A stretch of 64,000 nucleotides of DNA from an uncultured Phycisphaerales bacterium (GTDB lineage Bacteria > Planctomycetota > Phycisphaerae > Tepidisphaerales > Tepidisphaeraceae), in the NCBI GenBank assembly GCA_903871935.1, contig CAIQIQ010000050.1, positions 1 through 64,000 on the forward strand. The letters are read 5' to 3'. The notes beneath the pieces were generated by a model. The model saw only the letters and a list, made by a program, of their open reading frames with translations. It was not told the DNA's origin and ran no database searches. The stretch's first letter is position 1; the number at the start of each line of letters is the position of its first letter. Shown here one piece after another: positions 1-8,564 of the stretch. The translations under genes and the position numbers were made by a program.

Positions 1-221
1 ATCGAGCGACTCGGCGGTAGGGTCCGAGCGATAAAGTCACTGGCGATGAGAATCGGCCGCTCAAAGACGGTCCCGGCCGCATCGGGGCGAGATCATATTG
101 TGTTGGGCTGCCACCTAAATCGACAGGCCCTTACATCGGGGCTCTTCCCCTTCATCCTGTCTATCCTGACCATCTACGTGGTGAATTCGTTCTCTCCTGC
201 CCCATCACACGCCAATCATCG

Positions 222-1358
222 CTAATTGAGGTCGATCTCGATGCGAGCGTTGGCCGCCTTGATCGTCTTCACACCCGCTGTCGTGACGCGTGTGCCGCCG
301 ACCCGCACGCCCAGCGGTTGCGGAAGCTCACCGAGATACCCCAAGCCAACATCAGTCACACGCGTCCGACCAAGGCGTAGCTCCACGAGATGGCTAAGTT
401 GGCGAAGATCGCGCACGCCCGCGTCACCTATTGCTGTGTCGTCAAGGACCAGGCTCTCCAGCCCATGCATCCGCCCGACAGCAGCCATTGCATCGTCGGT
501 TATCCTCGTTCTTGAGAGATCAAGATCCGTAAGCCTGGATAGCGCCACGAGATCATGCACTCCCGCGTCGCCGACGACCGTATCTGCCAGGCGCAAGTCC
601 TTTAGCGTTACGAGCGAAGAAATCCCCTTCATGGCATGATCGTCCACGCGGGTCTCATCAAGCTTGAGCGCCTCCAGCTTCGGCAGCGGGACACGTGCGA
701 AGCAGCTTCCATCTATCGCCGTGTGACTTACGTCCAACTCCCTCAACTCCGGATGCGACACCAGCATGAGCAGCCCCGCATCCGTAATCGCCGTCCGCGA
801 CACCCGAAGTTCGCGAAGCTTGCCCATATTCCTGAGCTGCGTAATCGCGGCATCGCCAACTCGCGTCTCGGTCAGGTCCAAGGCCTGTATCGCCGTAAGT
901 TTCGCTAGATGCTGGACCCCCGCATCAGTTATGTCTGTCCGCGAGAGCGAGAGCCGCTCGAGCATGGGCAGCGAGGCAATGTATGACAGACCTCTGTCTG
1001 TTACTGCCGTGTCATCAAGGAAAAGCCGCCTGAGACTATGTAGGCGCGATATGTGTGTCAGCGCCTGGTCGGTCACCCGGGTTCGCCGCAGGTCCAGGGA
1101 TTCGAGTGAGGTCCAGAATGCCAGGCGAGGCACAAGCGATGCAAACTCGTCATCGGTAAGAGTTGATGCCGGTCCCCCAATCCCAAAGCTGACCGCGGTG
1201 AACGGAAAGCTCCGGGCATCAACCGACCCACCAAGCCGCTCTACATCTGATTCCAGCGCGGTCGTGCCTATCGCGGAGACAACGAGAGCCACAATGACAC
1301 CAACAACCAAAAGGCCAAGCAGAATCACGAAGTGTTTTGCTCGCACTCGCACAGTCAT
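222..1358 (-). CDS. Membrane-anchored leucine-rich-repeat protein
   Basis: A hydrophobic segment near the N-terminus (about residues 9-29 from the chosen start) is a signal anchor or uncleaved signal peptide. It is followed by about a dozen repeats of 23-24 residues of the form L..L.L..T.VTDAGL..L, the cysteine-free LRR type common in planctomycete surface proteins. The rest of the protein is therefore expected to be a solenoid outside the cytoplasmic membrane, probably for protein or glycan binding. No catalytic domain is visible. The frame is open to 1412, but the 18 extra residues look unlike a protein start. The ATG at 1358 puts the hydrophobic segment near the N-terminus, although the GGGAG before it is too close for a good ribosome site, so the start is uncertain. 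The long leader upstream holds the repeat described at 1738-2342. Confidence 0.8.
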   Translation of the reverse strand: MTVRVRAKHFVILLGLLVVGVIVALVVSAIGTTALESDVERLGGSVDARSFPFTAVSFGIGGPASTLTDDEFASLVPRLAFWTSLESLDLRRTRVTDQALTHISRLHSLRRLFLDDTAVTDRGLSYIASLPMLERLSLSRTDITDAGVQHLAKLTAIQALDLTETRVGDAAITQLRNMGKLRELRVSRTAITDAGLLMLVSHPELRELDVSHTAIDGSCFARVPLPKLEALKLDETRVDDHAMKGISSLVTLKDLRLADTVVGDAGVHDLVALSRLTDLDLSRTRITDDAMAAVGRMHGLESLVLDDTAIGDAGVRDLRQLSHLVELRLGRTRVTDVGLGYLGELPQPLGVRVGGTRVTTAGVKTIKAANARIEIDLN

Positions 1359-1737
1359 CTCCCGCACGCCGATTTGAATCCGGAAAACGGGCCAGGAATC
1401 GACAGTCCACAAGCCGATCCCGGATCAACCACCACTCTACCACCCCAACCTTCAGCCGCAAAGAAGCGTGAATGTAGCCCTCTGTTCTGCGCATTGCTCT
1501 GCTACCTCTGCTGCCTCCTGTTCAAAAAGTATGGGTTTGCGCCTGCTGGTCGCTCCGCTCCCCGGCGCTGCGGGCCTGCACTTGGCCCGCCTCGTCTCCC
1601 GACGCGTACGTCTTCGCCTTGCTGACGCTGTAGCGGTGCATTCAGAAGCACCTATGCGTCGGCACGGCCGCCGCCGTTTTGGTCCAGTCGCCCCTGGCGA
1701 CCCTTAGGGCCGCCTGTCGGCGGGTGGGGTTTGGGGG

Positions 1738-1881
1738 CCAAAATTCGTGAAAGATTTTTGGCTTTCGTTAACCCCTTATCATTCCTTAACTTCCATTTTT
1801 GGCAGCCTCCAAACTGCCCCTTATATATAGAGGGACGTGTTTTTTTCCCGCCCCTCGGATCTTTGGCAACCGAATACCCGC
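1738..1881 (-). repeat. Leader repeat block 2, copy A
   Basis: Read on the minus strand this block begins GGTATTCGGTTGCCAAA (1881 downward), then carries AAAAACACGTCCCTC and an AT-rich ATATATAAGGGG stretch, and ends near CCAAAAATC...GAATTTTGG at about 1738-1761. The same words in the same order occur on the plus strand at 31593-31734 (GGTATTCGGTTGTCAAA, AAAAACATGTCCCTC, ATAATAAGGGG, CAAAAAAATG...GAATTCTGG). Both copies point toward a gene for an extracytoplasmic protein. Function unknown; a promoter-containing leader or a non-coding RNA gene is possible. Confidence 0.65.
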
Positions 1882-2216
1882 GCCACCCAAGCCCGCGAAT
1901 TGCCATCCGTGGGTCTACCCGGACGCCATCCGTACGCTCTGGCACCATGTTTGCTAAGCCGATCCCCCGGCAAAAGTCCCGGAATGTCCCGAAATGTCTC
2001 ACTTTATTTCCGCACGACCACGACCCCCCTCTTGGTCTTCAACGAATGACGTATCACGTATTACGTTCCCCTCCCCAATGTTGAGCGAAGCGAAATCCCG
2101 GCTGCGCCGGGGTCACACTTTGTCACACCTTGTCACACATTGTTCCACGGCGGACCCGCTGACGCCTGACCTCTGACCTCCGCTATCCGCAATCCGATAT
2201 CCGCTATTCCCCAGAG

Positions 2217-2342
2217 TTATCCACAATCACCCCCAACCTGCGCACCTGCTCCCCCGATTTCTACCTAACCGCTTGTCTCCACGACACTTGCGATATAGGG
2301 GGTACCCCACCCGAGAACCTGCGCACCTGTAGGTTATCCACA
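2217..2342 (-). repeat. 126-bp repeat with two DnaA boxes, copy A
   Basis: Bounded by two perfect TTATCCACA sequences at 2217-2225 and 2334-2342, starts 117 bp apart and in the same orientation. Inside are two direct copies of the word AGGTGCGCAGGTT (as ACC-rich complements) and a GGGGTACCCC palindrome at 2299-2308. An ungapped hand alignment with the plus-strand copy at 31279-31404 gives about 101 of 126 identical positions. TTATCCACA matches the classic DnaA-box consensus; whether DnaA binds here is inference. Confidence 0.8.
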
Positions 2343-2401
2343 ATCGCCAACTCCCCTGAATCTGGGCGCAGTCTGGTACCCTTGGGGGGACACCGTGACC
2401 G

Positions 2402-5400
2402 TCAAGGCGACGTACTTCCCAGGATTGTCGCGGCGACGGCATTGCGTAACTGGAACTGCTTCGCCGCGTCCAGCTTCGTGAAGGTTAGGACCGGGGCGTC
2501 TGGCTCGTTGGCATATGCGGCAATCGCCCTGCGCACGGCCGCACGGTCCCACTGTTTCTGACCGGCCAGCAGGTAGAGATACTCGATGTCCTGCTGCGCT
2601 CGGCGCATGGTCTTGAGCCGAAGGCCAGGCAGAGGCCCCGCATAGTTCTTCCCGCTATTGGCGTAGTTCTTTCCGGGATAGAACAACGCCAGGTCGGGGT
2701 CGTTGGGCTTGACCCAATCTTTGCCGCCATCCGTCGTCCAGTATGGCAGGATGCCGCTCGAACCCGATGCCCAGGATTCCAGGAACGCCTGCAGCATATT
2801 CGATGGGGCGGCCGAGAGATTGGGTCCGCCGCCATAGTGCCAGAACTCTTCTTCCGGCAGCCATTTCTGCCGTACCATCGCCGTCGTCACATAGCCGTTT
2901 CGGATCGAGCCGCCGCCCAGCACCCACAGATTGCAGATGTTGTCCCACAGGCCGCGCGCCATCTCAGGCTGCGAGACATCGACGCGGTATGCGAACTTCA
3001 CATCGGGCACATTGCCACTGGACCAGCCCTTCTTTGCCAGGTTCATGAAGAAAGCATTGGCCATGTAGTCGTCATAATCCGTCGGCTCATCCAGCAGCCA
3101 GAACGATGAACCGTAGTTGCTGCTCGTGGTAAGCTGAGAACCGAAGTAGGGCACTTTGAAGTAGTACTTGTTGTTGCCGAAGATCTGAAACACCGTTCCC
3201 GTCCATCCCTTCTCCTGGCAGTGCTGGGCAAACTGCCGCGCCACTGCCGCATATCCCTGCTTGTAAGCTTCGGGGAAGGCATCCTCTAAGAGCCGGCTCT
3301 TCTTCGCCCAGGCGGCCAGTTCCAGGCGAGTCTTCAGCGGCGCGTAGTCCTGATACCACTTGTCCAGAGGCAGAGGCCAGTTCTCGTGAAACGCGGTGTA
3401 CATCTCGCTGATCGGCGTGCCCGCGTTTGGCCCCACATAGCCTTTGTCCGCCGTAAAGGCCGAGCCATCCAGCAGCGGCCCATAAAACCGCTCAAACTCC
3501 GACCAGTCCGCAATACGGACATCAGCGCCCTCGCCTTCGAGTTTCAGCGCTGCCATGCCCACACGCCCACGCTGGCCGTATGGGACCGCGCTGTACATCT
3601 GGCGATGTCGCTTGGCCAGGCGATAGAAATCCCACTGGGCATCAAGCGCCCGCGGATCGCTATCACTGACGCCCGCGACGCCCAGCAGACCACCATAGCT
3701 GTTGAGCTCAACATTCCAGCTCGACTTATCCGGCAGCGTCAGCGGCAGGACGGTCAACTGCACGGGCATCTTCACGCCATTTACGCCCTTGGCCTCAAGA
3801 GTAACTTCCCCGTGATACTCACCGGGCTTCGTTCCTTTGGGCACGTAGAGATCGACCCAGATGGCCTGGTTGGTCTGTCCTTCGATGTTATTGCCGGCCG
3901 CGGGAACGCTCGCCGTTACGCCAAACGGCTCGGCTAGCGGCACGGCCGCATCGGCATGCCAGGCAACCGGCCGGATCTTCACATCTTCGACCTCGTTGGG
4001 GCCCAATTGCCGCTTTTGCTGCGCTGAGCTTTTGATGTACCACTCGCGGAAGAACTGGGCGTTGGGATTGGCGGCAATCTTGCCAGAGGCGCCTGCCAGA
4101 TCGCTCATGCTGATCTTCAGATCCTCGATGGGTTTGGCGCCTTTCTCCACGATCATCTGGAACGCGACGACCTCGTTACTGGCCGCCTGCAGACTGATCT
4201 GAGGCCTACCACCAGCCCTATAGACCGGGTTCGCCAAGGAATAGCTCTCATCGATGCGGTATACATCGCCGCCCTGGAGCACTGCGCCGCTGACGGGATC
4301 AACCTTCACGACGTCCGGCACCGCATAGACTCGCCCATCGCCAAAGGCCACAGACTTGCCAGCTTCACGTTGTGCTTCAGCTTTCGCTTCCGCCAGCCTG
4401 AGCGTGGGTCTCTCGGGGATGCTCAGCGCCACCTGCGCGGCCGGGCTGCGATTGCCCGTCATATCAATGGCACGAATGCTCAGGGTGTAGGCGCCGGGCG
4501 CAAGGGTCCAGATCGGCATGCGTTGGCTGAGGCCGCCTTTGCCGGGCAACGGTATCTCCCATCGCGGCAGGTTGTTTTCCGCACTAGTCTTCCCGGCCGG
4601 TGTGGCAGTTGCCTCATATGCCAGCAGGTCATCCTGTGGGCAAGCGAATTCCAGTGTCACGGTTGATGTGCTGGGCTGCACTCCGTTTACCTTGAGATCC
4701 TTGGGTGCGGCAACTGCCTTCTTGTCGGCCGGTGCACCGATCACTTCGAGCACCGGACGAAGCGATTCATCCTGCACATCGCGGGTGAAGATGTAAGGGT
4801 CGGCCGACTCGTTGTACCTGTACGGATAGCCCGCTCCGATCAGCGAATACGATTCCGCCACCTGCCCTTTGTCGTCGGTGAGAACTACGCCATAGTTCGT
4901 GCCGGCCGCCATGGCCGCCACGATTGCCGTCTTAATGGGGAAGCGCAGATGCACAAACGGCTTGTAATCGGGAGATTCACCCGGATAGCCAGTTGCGGTC
5001 TTCTGGATCTGTCCCGGCCCGGCGTAACTGTACCTGGCCATCGGATGCGACCAGGAAACACTGGTTACGGTGCTGCCCGGCCAGGCCCAGTAGTCCGCAA
5101 GCTGCGGCTTGCCATCCTCGGCCGGATTTCGGGCATACTGCCAACTCGCCGCTTGCGCTGGCCGCTCTCCCCGCGTCCCATTCTGTCCTTCGCTCCACGG
5201 GGCGAGCACCTCGCATACGCCGACCGCATACAGGTCTTCTTTGGCAACATACAGGTGCAGGTACGCCTCCTGGATGGTCCATCCCTGCACCGGTTTCGTG
5301 TCAAACTTCACCAGCAGAGCCTTGGTCTCAAAACCGCTCCAGTTCTGGTTCTGGCGAATGGCGGCCGACGGCGCGGAGCCGGTACTTTCCAGGAAATGCT

Positions 5401-5518
5401 CGCGGACACTGGACACACCGACATCTTCGGTTGCGCTGAGCATGACTTTTTGCTGGGCAAGCGCCGCGACAGCGCTCAACAGAACAGCGGCAACGAGAGT
5501 GGCGAAAGTACGTGCCAT
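2402..5518 (-). CDS. Secreted glycoside-hydrolase-like protein (DUF4091/DUF6067 type)
   Basis: A 1038-residue protein with a clear signal peptide (about residues 1-21, ending ALA|QQ). Residues of about 25-260 form a beta-rich module resembling carbohydrate-binding domains (LHLYVAKEDLYAVGVCEV). A short fibronectin-like stretch follows (around 300-370). The C-terminal half resembles the large glycoside-hydrolase-like domains annotated DUF4091/DUF6067 in planctomycetes and Bacteroidota, with many aromatic residues and an acidic DEPTDYDDY stretch that could lie in an active site. It probably acts outside the cytoplasm on a polysaccharide. Substrate and catalytic residues cannot be assigned from sequence. 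It is a single transcription unit; no polysaccharide-utilisation transporter is adjacent. Confidence 0.75.
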   Translation of the reverse strand: MARTFATLVAAVLLSAVAALAQQKVMLSATEDVGVSSVREHFLESTGSAPSAAIRQNQNWSGFETKALLVKFDTKPVQGWTIQEAYLHLYVAKEDLYAVGVCEVLAPWSEGQNGTRGERPAQAASWQYARNPAEDGKPQLADYWAWPGSTVTSVSWSHPMARYSYAGPGQIQKTATGYPGESPDYKPFVHLRFPIKTAIVAAMAAGTNYGVVLTDDKGQVAESYSLIGAGYPYRYNESADPYIFTRDVQDESLRPVLEVIGAPADKKAVAAPKDLKVNGVQPSTSTVTLEFACPQDDLLAYEATATPAGKTSAENNLPRWEIPLPGKGGLSQRMPIWTLAPGAYTLSIRAIDMTGNRSPAAQVALSIPERPTLRLAEAKAEAQREAGKSVAFGDGRVYAVPDVVKVDPVSGAVLQGGDVYRIDESYSLANPVYRAGGRPQISLQAASNEVVAFQMIVEKGAKPIEDLKISMSDLAGASGKIAANPNAQFFREWYIKSSAQQKRQLGPNEVEDVKIRPVAWHADAAVPLAEPFGVTASVPAAGNNIEGQTNQAIWVDLYVPKGTKPGEYHGEVTLEAKGVNGVKMPVQLTVLPLTLPDKSSWNVELNSYGGLLGVAGVSDSDPRALDAQWDFYRLAKRHRQMYSAVPYGQRGRVGMAALKLEGEGADVRIADWSEFERFYGPLLDGSAFTADKGYVGPNAGTPISEMYTAFHENWPLPLDKWYQDYAPLKTRLELAAWAKKSRLLEDAFPEAYKQGYAAVARQFAQHCQEKGWTGTVFQIFGNNKYYFKVPYFGSQLTTSSNYGSSFWLLDEPTDYDDYMANAFFMNLAKKGWSSGNVPDVKFAYRVDVSQPEMARGLWDNICNLWVLGGGSIRNGYVTTAMVRQKWLPEEEFWHYGGGPNLSAAPSNMLQAFLESWASGSSGILPYWTTDGGKDWVKPNDPDLALFYPGKNYANSGKNYAGPLPGLRLKTMRRAQQDIEYLYLLAGQKQWDRAAVRRAIAAYANEPDAPVLTFTKLDAAKQFQLRNAVAATILGSTSP

Positions 5519-5597
5519 GCGCGGACTCCTAGTTGGAAGTGAAGTAGCGAGTGTAACCGCGTAAGCCGCTGATTCCAGCTAAACCGGTACAAGATGA

Positions 5598-6130
5598 TCA
5601 GATCCGCAGCAACTCCCCGGAGACGAAGTCATCCCTATCGTACGCCAGGCGGATCCCTTCGCATTGGGAAAAGGTCTTGCCCCACTTGCGATGGTTGGCA
5701 TTTGGCAGACACGCAACGGCCGAGTCGTCGATATATCCGCCATGCGTGATCACCAGGGCGCACTTGCCCTCCGGTACTCGCTGCGCCAGCGCCGCCCACT
5801 GAACGACCAGTGCCTGTGCATACTTCCGCGTTGACTTGTGCTCTCCCAAGATCTTGGCCCGCTCTGCAAAGGCCAAATCAAAGGGAAGCAGTTTTCCTAC
5901 CTCCCGCACATGCTTCTTCTTCATCTGCTCCTGCACGGGCTCATAGATCTCATCTGCTGCAAAACCCATGGCAATGGCCGTCTCGATGCAGCGGGGGCCG
6001 GCGAGGTGACGACAAGGGCAAAGGGCCCAAGAACTTTTCCGACCCGCCGCGCCAGGTCTACGCCTGCCTGGTTGACATGGGGATCGTCTGCATCGCGTAA
6101 CGTGTGCCGCCGAAGCTCAACGTATCGCAT
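5598..6130 (-). pseudogene. Histidine phosphatase family protein, frameshifted
   Basis: Two minus-strand frames join into one phosphoglycerate-mutase-like protein of about 177 residues. The N-terminal frame (from ATG at 6130) has the catalytic RH motif (VELRRHT) and reads to VVTSPAP. The C-terminal frame continues with RCIETAIAMGFAAD and carries the second histidine region ALVITHGGYID. The break lies in a run of five G on the plus strand (5993-5997); one more base would restore the family pattern TSP..RC.ETA. All other positions look under selection, so this is either a recent single-base deletion or an assembly error. The family contains phosphatases and mutases; the substrate is unknown. 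Confidence 0.75.
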
Positions 6131-6257
6131 GGCATGAAGTATAGGTGACCCTCAGAGTCGCGTCAGCGCAACCAATGTCTACATTCAGTCCCGGCCACAG
6201 ATCGAGCCGGCGGGCAGGTGACTAACTCACAATCGTGTAACTGCGTATGATACCGCG

Positions 6258-7367
6258 ATGCCATCAGAAACAGCCGCGCGCGAAAAGTGGAAGTGCTTTC
6301 TCCAGGGCCAGGATGTCGGGCCCATGGTCAGCCCGCTGTGCGATGATTGGGCGGCCGATGTGCCGTATTACTGGCCGGAAAAGACGGCCGACCCATTCCC
6401 GCCGGGAAGCCCGCACCATCAACTCGGGCAGCAGATGGCGATGGCGTCGATCTGCAAGTGGGATCCGACGTTTCTGGCGGCCGTGCCGCTTAAGTCGTGC
6501 AATCCCGCCGCCGATGGCCAGACCACGACCACCGCAACCGATGGTGTCACGCGAACGCAGGTCATCATCCATACACCCCATGGAGATCTCATCGGGATCA
6601 CCGAGAATCGACAGACCGCGCAGACCATTAAAGCCATGCTCGAGACCGAGGATGACTATCGCCGCATGACATGGGTGGCCCGAGAGCAGATGGATTATGA
6701 CGAGGATGAGGCGATCCGCGTCGGGCGCGAACAGTTGGCCGGGATCGGCCAGTGCGGCGTGCTGGGCACGTGGTGGGAGCCACCACTATGGGTGAATCAC
6801 GATGAGATGCACTATCACCTTGCCGATTGGCCGGAGGCGATCGGCGAACTGCGCGCGGCCAACAAGAAGCTCATGCTCAAGCGCATGAAAACGCTCCGCA
6901 AGGCGGGATACGACTACCTGTTCTATTGCGTGGCTGGTACCGAGTGGATCTCACCGGATTTCTTCCGGAAGCACATCATGGAGGACACGCGGGAGATCTT
7001 CCGCCAGTGGCGCACCGACGGTGGGTTTGTCCTGTGGCACACCTGCGGGAGGGCGGCCAACTTCATTGAAGCGGGCTTTTATAACGACTTGCGCCCGGAG
7101 ATCTTTGAGACGATCTGCGAGCCGCCCTTGGGGAATGTGCCGACGCTGCGGTGGGCGCGGCAGAACCTGGATCGCGCCATTGCCACCAAGGGGAATATCT
7201 CCCTGGGCACCATGTTGAATGGGACGGAAGCAGAGGTGAGAGCCGAGGTAGCGCGAGTAAAAGAGCAGACGCGCGGGTATCGTCACATCGTCGGCCTGAG
7301 TGATGATCTGTTGCACAATACGCCGCTACAGAATTCCCGGGCATTCGTCGATGAGGCGAGGCGTTAA
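6258..7367 (+). CDS. Uroporphyrinogen decarboxylase-like protein (methyltransferase type)
   Basis: A 369-residue protein of the UroD/MtaA superfamily (TIM-barrel). It is not a haem-pathway HemE, since the conserved N-terminal RQAGR motif of true UroD is absent. In place of the decarboxylase residues it has a LWHTCG motif (around residue 260), the His-x-Cys pattern that binds zinc in corrinoid/coenzyme M methyltransferases of this superfamily. Such proteins are numerous in planctomycetes and are usually predicted to move methyl groups or act on sugar-derived compounds. The next gene follows after 31 bp and a Gfo/Idh/MocA dehydrogenase after that, so the three may be one operon. No corrinoid-binding partner is visible nearby. 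Substrate unknown. Confidence 0.75.
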   Translation: MPSETAAREKWKCFLQGQDVGPMVSPLCDDWAADVPYYWPEKTADPFPPGSPHHQLGQQMAMASICKWDPTFLAAVPLKSCNPAADGQTTTTATDGVTRTQVIIHTPHGDLIGITENRQTAQTIKAMLETEDDYRRMTWVAREQMDYDEDEAIRVGREQLAGIGQCGVLGTWWEPPLWVNHDEMHYHLADWPEAIGELRAANKKLMLKRMKTLRKAGYDYLFYCVAGTEWISPDFFRKHIMEDTREIFRQWRTDGGFVLWHTCGRAANFIEAGFYNDLRPEIFETICEPPLGNVPTLRWARQNLDRAIATKGNISLGTMLNGTEAEVRAEVARVKEQTRGYRHIVGLSDDLLHNTPLQNSRAFVDEARR

Positions 7368-7398
7368 GGGCAGTGGCAAGTAGAGGAGGCAGGTCAGA

Positions 7399-8493
7399 AT
7401 GACACATCGAGAACGATTCGTTCGGACATTGACTGGCCAGGAAGTTGATCGGGTTCCGTTTATCAAGGTTTTCGGCGGGGATAACGCGCATCGCCCCGAG
7501 TGGAACAGCGAATATCCCGGCATAGGCAAGTGCATCGATGAGGTGCTCCGGTTTGATGGACCCTATCGAGGCTGGCAGGTTTCACCTGTGAATATGGATG
7601 TGGCGAACAAGGGAAAGCCGGTAATCTCGCAACGCCCAGATGGCCTCATGGTGCATCAGTGGGAAGATGGGACTGTGCAGGTGCATGCGCCGGACCAGGA
7701 TTTCCACTCCCAGACCCTCGAATGGCCGGTCAAGGATCGAGCGAGCTGGATTCGGGTGCGAGATCGCCAGATCGATCCAGACGACCCAAGCCGCTTCCCC
7801 GCGCACTGGTCGGAGTATGTGGCGAAGTTCCGCAACCGTGATTACCCGCTTCAACTCACCCACCGCGGCGTCTACGGCTTTGCGCGGAACCTAATCGGCG
7901 ATGAGGCTTTAGCGTACATGTTCTATGACGACCCGGAACTCGTCCATGAGATCATGGACTACTACACCGACTTCGCGCTCAAGCTCTTTGCCAGGCAATG
8001 CGCTGATGTCGAGTTTGACCTGATTGAGTTCTGGGAGGACATGGCTTCGAAGAACGGTTCACTGATCTCGCCTACTACCTTCCGCGAGTTCATGAAGCCG
8101 CAGTATATGAAGGTCGCCAGGTTTGCTGAGGAACATGAGATCAAGATACTGCTGGTGGATTCGGATGGGTTCATTGAAGGCCTCACCGAATTGATGCTTG
8201 AGGCAGGCGTGACCGCGCTGTATCCATACGAAGTCCAGGCGGGCAACGATGTCGTCAAGATGCTTGATACCTACCCCCAACTGGGCATCATCGGCGGCTT
8301 GAACAAGAATGTAATGGCCGCAGGCAAAGATGCGATCGACCAGGAGATGCAAAGGGCCCGAACGCTGATCCGCAAAGGCCGATTCATCCCCGGCCCGGAC
8401 CATTTCGTTCTATCGGATGTCACCTTCGCGAACTACCGATACTTCATGGAGCGCTTGCGCGAGGTCGTGCTGAGCACCAGGCCGGGCACCTGA
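7399..8493 (+). CDS. Uroporphyrinogen decarboxylase-like protein, metal motif absent
   Basis: A second UroD-superfamily protein (364 residues) starting MTHRERFVRTLTGQEVDRVPF, the typical opening of this family. An AGAG-like AGAGGAGG ribosome site lies before the ATG. At the position where the upstream paralogue has HTCG this protein has VDSDG, so the zinc-binding His-x-Cys pair is missing; this is the other common subtype in planctomycetes. Residues around 190-215 (FDLIEFWEDMASKNGSLISP) match the family's barrel core. It lies 31 bp after the first UroD-like gene and 71 bp before the dehydrogenase gene. A joint catabolic role with these neighbours is inference. Confidence 0.75.
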   Translation: MTHRERFVRTLTGQEVDRVPFIKVFGGDNAHRPEWNSEYPGIGKCIDEVLRFDGPYRGWQVSPVNMDVANKGKPVISQRPDGLMVHQWEDGTVQVHAPDQDFHSQTLEWPVKDRASWIRVRDRQIDPDDPSRFPAHWSEYVAKFRNRDYPLQLTHRGVYGFARNLIGDEALAYMFYDDPELVHEIMDYYTDFALKLFARQCADVEFDLIEFWEDMASKNGSLISPTTFREFMKPQYMKVARFAEEHEIKILLVDSDGFIEGLTELMLEAGVTALYPYEVQAGNDVVKMLDTYPQLGIIGGLNKNVMAAGKDAIDQEMQRARTLIRKGRFIPGPDHFVLSDVTFANYRYFMERLREVVLSTRPGT

Positions 8494-8564
8494 CCCGGTT
8501 CTCGCCTGAGAGTTGAAGCGGCACCATACATTGATACCATCTGCAGAACAAAGGAAGTTCGACT

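Larger units (their letters stand above)
1359..2401. other. Long non-coding leader/intergenic region
   Basis: About 1 kb without a credible gene; the open frames here have no recognisable motif. Near the LRR gene are GC-rich hairpins: arms GCGGGCC/GGCCCGC at 1570-1590 and GTCGCC/GGCGAC at 1687-1701. Further upstream are two blocks, 1738-1881 and 2217-2342, that recur in opposite orientation near 31.3-31.7 kb. Between them, 1900-2210 holds low-information sequence such as short CACACTTGTCACA-like runs. Confidence 0.6.

Noticed and set aside
1-221. An open plus-strand frame from the window edge, with a start-like stretch IERLGGRV similar to part of the LRR protein.
   Set aside because: Too short and without further similarity; it could be the end of another gene, but nothing supports that.
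1820-1835. The AT-rich TTATATATAG stretch as a TATA-type promoter.
   Set aside because: Bacterial promoters need a spaced -35 element, which I cannot place. The stretch is part of the repeated block, so its role is left open.
1652-2084. Open frames on both strands in the leader of the LRR gene.
   Set aside because: They read through the repeat block and hairpins, and the equivalent block at 31.6 kb is not open in the same frame, so it is not coding.
2217-2342. The DnaA-box repeat as the chromosomal origin.
   Set aside because: Only two boxes, no AT-rich unwinding region, and no dnaA or dnaN nearby; a second copy at 31.3 kb also argues against it.
6258-8493. Calling the UroD-like genes hemE.
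   Set aside because: The RQAGR signature and other catalytic residues of true uroporphyrinogen decarboxylase are absent, and the zinc-type HTCG motif points to another branch.
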